A program made the translations under genes and the position numbers. The notes under the pieces are model-generated. The model was not told the origin of the DNA. It did no database searches and saw nothing but the letters and a program-made list of their open reading frames with translations. From Dermanyssus gallinae (lineage: Eukaryota > Arthropoda > Arachnida > Mesostigmata > Dermanyssidae): a DNA stretch of 64,000 bases. The stretch lies in contig QVRM01004797.1 of assembly GCA_003439945.1 (NCBI GenBank), positions 62,001 to 126,000 on the forward strand. The letters run 5' to 3'. Shown here in pieces: positions 59,745-64,000 of the stretch (its first letter is position 1; each line of letters starts with the position of its first letter).

Positions 59745-62491
59745 TGCCAGATAATACCTTATCATCGCAAGATCCCGCAGTTACTTCGTCCTCTTCAGCT
59801 AGCCATAAATCCGACTGCCCAATATGTCGAAAGACATTTACTTCAAGGGGCTTACGGAGACACATAAATTCTATGCATCCAGGATCAAACGCCTATAGGC
59901 AGCCTGCTACAGAAGACACGCGTGCACAACTTCCATACATGACATCTCATATTCAGTTTGTTTTTAAAAATGTAAGGATGATACGTATAATACCCAAAAC
60001 AGCAAGAAGGTTTGTGCTAGAATGCCTTGTGAAGGTCGCAAACGATGTAGTAACCTACAATCATAATTCAGCATGGTTGTCTCTACTATCGTTTGGCCCT
60101 GTTATACTTCGCCTTCCTAACGTCAAGAATGAGTCGTGTTCGTTGGCAGACATTATACGCTCAAACCTTAGAGACTTTGAGAACGGTCTCAGACTCGACG
60201 GATTGGCCGGTCAAGTCGGCCACCAGAAGCACAGAAAAATTGGCACTTCTGAAGAAGACCTAAAAAGAAGAGTGGTTGCAAAGTTAACCGATGGTGATGT
60301 GTCGGGCGCTGCAAGGCTCATAAGCTCATGCGACACGTTCGGTGCCGAGTCCGACCACGTAGAAGCTCTACGTGACAAGCATCCCTGCGCACCAACGGAC
60401 TTGAGGTGGACAGATCCTCCTGCCGAATCGTCCCCCGCGGAAAGCTTCCACGTGTCACGGGAAGATATTTACCGCGCAGTAGGAAGCTTTTCTAGAAGCT
60501 CCGCTGCGGGTCTTGACTTCATTCGACCAAGGCTTCTGCAAGATTTACTTTCTCGAGCAATGGGTGAACGAGCGGAGGCTTTGGCCGATGCACTTGCTAA
60601 ACTCATTGAAATTTTACTACGAGGAGAGCCGCCAAGAGATCTCATACCAATCATATTTGGAGCGAGGTTATTTGCTCTGAAAAAGAAGGATGGCACAACC
60701 CGCCCTATTGCATGCTCATCTACACTCCGCAGGATAGCAGCAAAGATCGCCTGCTGGAAAAATTCGTCGCAAATTGAGGAAGCAATAGGTGACCACCGGC
60801 TTGGCTTTGCTGCTAGAAGTGGAACAGAAGTGGCGATCCATGCCGCACGAGCCTATCTTGAATCTAGGTCAGAAGACATAGTCATGGTCAAACTAGATTT
60901 TCAGAATGCTTTTAACAACGTTCGACGTGACCATCTTTTAAAAGCTGTTGTATCCCATGCGCCTGATTTATACCACTACTTTGCGCAGGCATACAGAAAC
61001 CCAACTCAACTGCTATTGATGGACCACGTCATACTCTCACAGTCGGGCCTGCAGCAGGGCGACCCATTAGGGCCTCCACTGTTTTGCCTCGCCATCAAGG
61101 AGCTAATAGACTCTCTCGAGTCCCCATTTAATGTATGGCACTTAGATGATGGCGTGTTAGCCGGTGACCCTGTAATAGTGGCCCGCGATATTCGGAAAAT
61201 ACTGGATTTTGCAACAAAAAGCGGGTTATGTCTCAACCCACAAAAATGCAAACTTTTTGTGTCGGGATCATCAATATCCGACTCCTCGATCAGACCGATA
61301 ACCGACCTTCTTCCAGAATGTATCAGGACAAATAGGGCCAACCTTACCTTATTAGGCGTGCCACCTCTTGACGACGGGAAGGAAGAACAGTTATCTGGCT
61401 GGGTGGATAAGTTAAAATCCTCCTCAAGCCGCTTGGGTCTTTTAGGTGCACACAGGGGATTGTTCTTATTAAGGTCTTGCTTCTCGACAGCACGGGTAAA
61501 CCACCTGCTTCGTGGGATTGACCTAACGCAAGATTTAAATATTCTGGAACAATTGAACACCCACACGTTGAACTCCCTGTCTTCCTTACTTAACCTAAGT
61601 TTACCAGAGTCAGCCCGCAGACAAGCCCTTCTGCCAGTGGAAAAAGGAGGCCTAGGCATTCCAGACGCTGTCTTGGTCGCAGGTCCCGCGGTAGTCGCTT
61701 CAATGTCTAGTACCTGGCATAGGGCGTCAAAGATACTAGACTTCCCAGCCGTCGGGCGGTTACGTTCACTACTAGAAGATTCTAAGGAGTGTCTCTTGAC
61801 ACGCACTGGAGCACCCCCTCCAGAAGAACCTACTTCCCAGGCAAGCTGGACCGCGCCGTTGGAGAACATACAACTCGCCAATCTTTTTAATTCAACAGAA
61901 GACGAGGTGGAAAAAGCACGGCTCCGAGCAGTTTCATCTAGTGGTGCTGGTGCATGGCTCAATGCCCTACCGAGTGCTCCCGTTGGAACTCTCTTAGATG
62001 ACTTCGTCGTCAGGATCTGCGTTGGCCTCCGCCTTGGAGTCCCTCTAGTCGAGGAACATGAGTGCAGCTGTGGCGAAAAGGTCTCACCTCTTGGTCACCA
62101 TGGCTTATCTTGCATCCGCAGTTTAGGCCGTAGGACGAGACATGCTGCGTTAAATGATACCCTAGCCCGTGCTCTAAGGTCTTCCGGCTACCCTTGTGTT
62201 CTCGAACCCGCAGGCTTGTACACAGACGACTCTCGTCGACCTGATGGGATGACCCTAACAGCTTTTGAAGGTGGGAAGACACTTGTCTGGGACGCTACCG
62301 TGACTGACTCTTTAGCACCTTCAATGGTCAGTCACGGCGCTACCCAGGCTGGTTATGCTGTTTCGCATGCGGAAAGAAATAAGTGTCGGAAGTATGCACA
62401 TATTGGAGACTCTATGGACTTTCGACCTTTTGCCTTTGAGACCTTAGGGGGCCCAGGTAAAATTACTGAGGGAGTTATTACTAAGATATGA
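59735..62491 (+). CDS. Element C ORF2: zinc finger, RT and restriction-like endonuclease
   Basis: 918 codons to a TGA at 62489-62491; the same frame continues for about 50 family-like codons to a TAG at 62639-62641. In order: a C2H2 finger (C28, C31, H43, H48: CPICRKTF...H...H) and an RT with RPIACSSTLRRIAAK, VKLDFQNAFNNV (catalytic Asp), GLQQGDPLGPPLFCL and HLDD at residues 469-472, where YLDD or similar is expected. The C-terminus has a CX1CX8HX4C motif (near residue 776), RRTRHAALND and PD-x15-D (RPDG...VWD, near 835-852), then a K-x3-Y-like block. This is the R2/R4/Dong-type endonuclease arrangement. ORF2 can start at ATG 59735, inside ORF1, or at the ATG of TAATG (59744). Confidence 0.88.
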   Translation: MLIMPDNTLSSQDPAVTSSSSASHKSDCPICRKTFTSRGLRRHINSMHPGSNAYRQPATEDTRAQLPYMTSHIQFVFKNVRMIRIIPKTARRFVLECLVKVANDVVTYNHNSAWLSLLSFGPVILRLPNVKNESCSLADIIRSNLRDFENGLRLDGLAGQVGHQKHRKIGTSEEDLKRRVVAKLTDGDVSGAARLISSCDTFGAESDHVEALRDKHPCAPTDLRWTDPPAESSPAESFHVSREDIYRAVGSFSRSSAAGLDFIRPRLLQDLLSRAMGERAEALADALAKLIEILLRGEPPRDLIPIIFGARLFALKKKDGTTRPIACSSTLRRIAAKIACWKNSSQIEEAIGDHRLGFAARSGTEVAIHAARAYLESRSEDIVMVKLDFQNAFNNVRRDHLLKAVVSHAPDLYHYFAQAYRNPTQLLLMDHVILSQSGLQQGDPLGPPLFCLAIKELIDSLESPFNVWHLDDGVLAGDPVIVARDIRKILDFATKSGLCLNPQKCKLFVSGSSISDSSIRPITDLLPECIRTNRANLTLLGVPPLDDGKEEQLSGWVDKLKSSSSRLGLLGAHRGLFLLRSCFSTARVNHLLRGIDLTQDLNILEQLNTHTLNSLSSLLNLSLPESARRQALLPVEKGGLGIPDAVLVAGPAVVASMSSTWHRASKILDFPAVGRLRSLLEDSKECLLTRTGAPPPEEPTSQASWTAPLENIQLANLFNSTEDEVEKARLRAVSSSGAGAWLNALPSAPVGTLLDDFVVRICVGLRLGVPLVEEHECSCGEKVSPLGHHGLSCIRSLGRRTRHAALNDTLARALRSSGYPCVLEPAGLYTDDSRRPDGMTLTAFEGGKTLVWDATVTDSLAPSMVSHGATQAGYAVSHAERNKCRKYAHIGDSMDFRPFAFETLGGPGKITEGVITKI

Positions 62492-62641
62492 AAGTGTCTC
62501 AGATTGGCTACGGGGGACCCACGCGCTGGTGATTTTTTTCGGCAAAGGCTATCATTGGATATACAACGTGGAAACGCCACGGCGGTGCTTGGCACCTTGT
62601 CCAGGTGGTCTACACCAGGCCTGGACCTAGGGCTGATGTAG
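62492..62641 (+). pseudogene. ORF2 tail beyond the premature TGA
   Basis: Read in the ORF2 frame this gives KCLRLATGDPRAGDFFRQRL and then RGNATAVLGTL before TAG. It aligns with the ends of the fragments at 42000-42089 (RGNAASILGAMG) and 62818-63000 (LSTGDSRASEFLRQRV, RGNAASVRGTL). So the TGA is a nonsense change in an otherwise conserved C-terminus, not the natural end. Confidence 0.8.
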
Positions 62642-62710
62642 TTTGTCGTCACGTTCGCTAGGGGACAATTGTTAACCCCGTTACAAGTTAAATAAAATTT
62701 TCTATCAATG

Positions 62711-62741
<31 letters not shown>
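62711..62741. repeat. (TA)n at the 3' end of element C
   Basis: A pure TA tract starting within a few bases of the 3' UTR end. Confidence 0.85.
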
Positions 62742-62745
<4 letters not shown>

Positions 62746-62817
62746 TAGCGATAAGAAGGCTGAGACAATGAACACGCAATACTATCTGGCAAAATTTATT
62801 ATTTATATAAGTTTGTT

Positions 62818-63090
62818 AAGTTAGCACTTTGAAGTGGACAATTGTCTCCGCGCGAACGTGTTCTCTAACCCAGGGTTAGCCCAGTTCAACAATGTGCCCC
62901 GAACAGACGCTGCATTTCCTCGTTGAATAAGCGACACCCTCTGGCGCAAGAATTCGGACGCTCTCGAGTCTCCTGTCGAAAGATTAAGGCTTTTGCCTAC
63001 GCGTTGAATCTGCTTGAGCGTAAGGGGGGCTACAGTTCCCATAGTCTCGAAAGCCAACGGACAAAATTCGTGCGGATAATCCACACTGGA
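62818..63090 (-). pseudogene. 3' fragment of RLE-type element (subfamily 2)
   Basis: The minus frame reads CPLAFETMGTVAPLTLKQIQ, LSTGDSRASEFLRQRVSL and QRGNAASVRGTLLNW, aligned to the C-terminal end of element C ORF2 (FAFETLGG...ATGDPRAGDFFRQRL). The nucleotide match to 57065-57360 is closer, so these two form a second subfamily. Only the last part of ORF2 is present. It lies tail to tail with element C, about 75 bases past the TA tract. Confidence 0.75.
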
Positions 63091-63384
63091 ATATTTTCTG
63101 CATTTGCTAGAAGCTCAGCTAACCTGGAAGCGTGACCTGCTCGGTCCGCACCTGCACCGACCATCGAAGGGGCTAATGAGTCGATTACAGTTGCGTCCTA
63201 AACAAGCATGCGGCCACGCTCAAAGGGCGTCAAAGTCACACGCAATTATATTAATATCAGCAAATTTAAATCATTGCATTGCATTCATGAAAACATATAT
63301 ATATATATATATACCATATCTCGCGGAACTGAACGTTAGAACACGTACGATGAATGTTAGAACACACCACCAACAGCACTGTCC

Positions 63385-63416
<32 letters not shown>

Positions 63417-63489
63417 TTGTACAAAAGGTAATGCAATACTAGACCGCTTTATTTACTGATATTAATATAGTTGCATGCTTATTTTCTCA

Positions 63490-63660
63490 GCTTTCTTTTC
63501 GCTAGCCCCTTTAGCTGGACTGTTGCATTTGCCTGGCAATGGACTTGCCCTGGTTTTGAGTCTTGGGCCTCCCATTGTCTCGAACGTAAGCCTAGAGCGG
63601 ACGCGATTGTCTAAGTACTTTTTGAGTTTGGTCTGCGTCCTGTTAGCCATGTGTCCTGGC
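63490..63660 (-). pseudogene. Possible further RLE-type 3' fragment
   Basis: A minus frame contains LTFETMGGP, the same block found at 57065-57360 and in element C. The rest is too diverged or short to align. Confidence 0.3.
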
Positions 63661-63699
63661 TATGAAGTGTTGTGACCGACGTGCCAGGAGGTAGAGATT

Positions 63700-63750
63700 G
63701 GTGAAGCGCGTTATTGTACAGGTGAGATGCTCTCCAACTGAGCATCAATG
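63700..63750 (-). other. tRNA A-box-like string, no tRNA gene
   Basis: The minus strand reads GCTCAGTTGGAGAGCATCTC, similar to the D-arm of a tRNA. No T-arm or GGTTCGA sequence follows, so it is at best a decayed tRNA or SINE head. Nothing is recognised to the end of the window. Confidence 0.3.
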
Positions 63751-64000
63751 AAAGATATATTTTTAGTTTGACAACGTAGACTGAGCAATTGCGCCAAATC
63801 TATACTTAAAACAGAGGAAAGTGGAGATGACGTGCACGGAGTCCGTACTGCAGCGCAGCAAATTAACGCAAAATAGAAAAGTGTTATTCCGAGAAACCTC
63901 TTTTCTTTCCTGGACTGCTTAGCTTACGTGGAAGGACTACGGCTGCTTGTAGATGCAAACCCAGCCGTAGCCAGCGGATGGACACAGTGTGGGATGTACT

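Larger units (their letters stand above)
58975..62709 (+). mobile_element. Element C: two-ORF RLE-type non-LTR retrotransposon
   Basis: It contains gag-like ORF1 with three CCHC knuckles, an overlapping ORF2 (C2H2 finger, RT, CCHC, restriction-like endonuclease) and a short 3' UTR ending near TTAAATAAAATTTTC. A TA tract starts a few bases later (62711). There is no APE domain in either ORF. The 5' boundary is uncertain: the ORF1 frame runs into sequence that may belong to the older minus-strand LINE upstream, so the element may be 5'-truncated at about 58975. No target duplication was found. Coding capacity is intact apart from one TGA near the ORF2 end. Confidence 0.8.

Noticed and set aside
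61006..61962. 318-codon minus-strand frame within element C ORF2
   Set aside because: Antisense shadow of the RT/endonuclease ORF; no domain of its own.

Overview
The window looks like a repeat-rich stretch of an animal nuclear genome, most likely an arthropod. It has no prokaryotic gene organisation and no long intact host-type ORF. It does hold R1-clade and jockey/I-type non-LTR retrotransposons, irritans-like mariner transposons, a tRNA-derived SINE, and very many (TA)n, (AAT)n, (CAA)n and poly-G/C tracts. Chelicerates such as mites or ticks would fit, but the sequence does not decide it. I found no convincing host protein-coding gene, rRNA or intact tRNA. Almost everything recognisable is mobile DNA.

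Layout. 1-6.9 kb: trinucleotide-rich DNA, a decayed R1-clade remnant (725-2280, minus), an unidentified coding-like relic (2290-2940, minus) and a 102-bp-period minisatellite. 6.9-8.1 kb: a 1.16-kb palindromic element embedded in (TA)n. 11.3-15.5 kb: a tRNA-SINE copy with a target duplication, a LINE 3' fragment, a small MITE and two copies of a second short retroposon. 18.7-23.8 kb: element A, a nearly complete APE-type LINE (gag, endonuclease, RT). It sits between two 55-bp inverted repeats, as if it had landed in the (TA)n loop of an older palindrome. 24.0-25.1 kb: an almost perfect 1.07-kb palindrome with a TA target duplication. 25.8-27.7 kb: a decayed DDE transposase and a deleted mariner. 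28.6-31.6 kb: two fragments related to the RLE-type element. 35.96-40.07 kb: element B, an R1-clade LINE on the minus strand with a perfect 15-bp target duplication. 41.4-42.3 kb: an RLE-type fragment interrupted by a short retroposon with its own target duplication. 46.8-48.1 kb: a mariner with one nonsense codon. 52.1 and 56.1 kb: two more tRNA-SINE copies. 57-63.7 kb: element C with flanking fragments of its relatives.

The most unusual object is element C (about 58975-62709, plus). A gag-like ORF1 with three CCHC knuckles overlaps, through a TAATG junction, an ORF2 made of an N-terminal C2H2 finger, a reverse transcriptase and a C-terminal CCHC plus restriction-like endonuclease. RLE-type elements normally have one ORF and no jockey/R1-style gag, so this looks like a two-ORF or chimeric RLE lineage. 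Six other loci carry recognisable or possible pieces of the same superfamily, and several abut TA or AAT microsatellites.

Method limits: all similarities were read by eye from translations and repeats, with no database search. Family assignments rest on motifs. Boundaries are approximate unless a target-site duplication is given.
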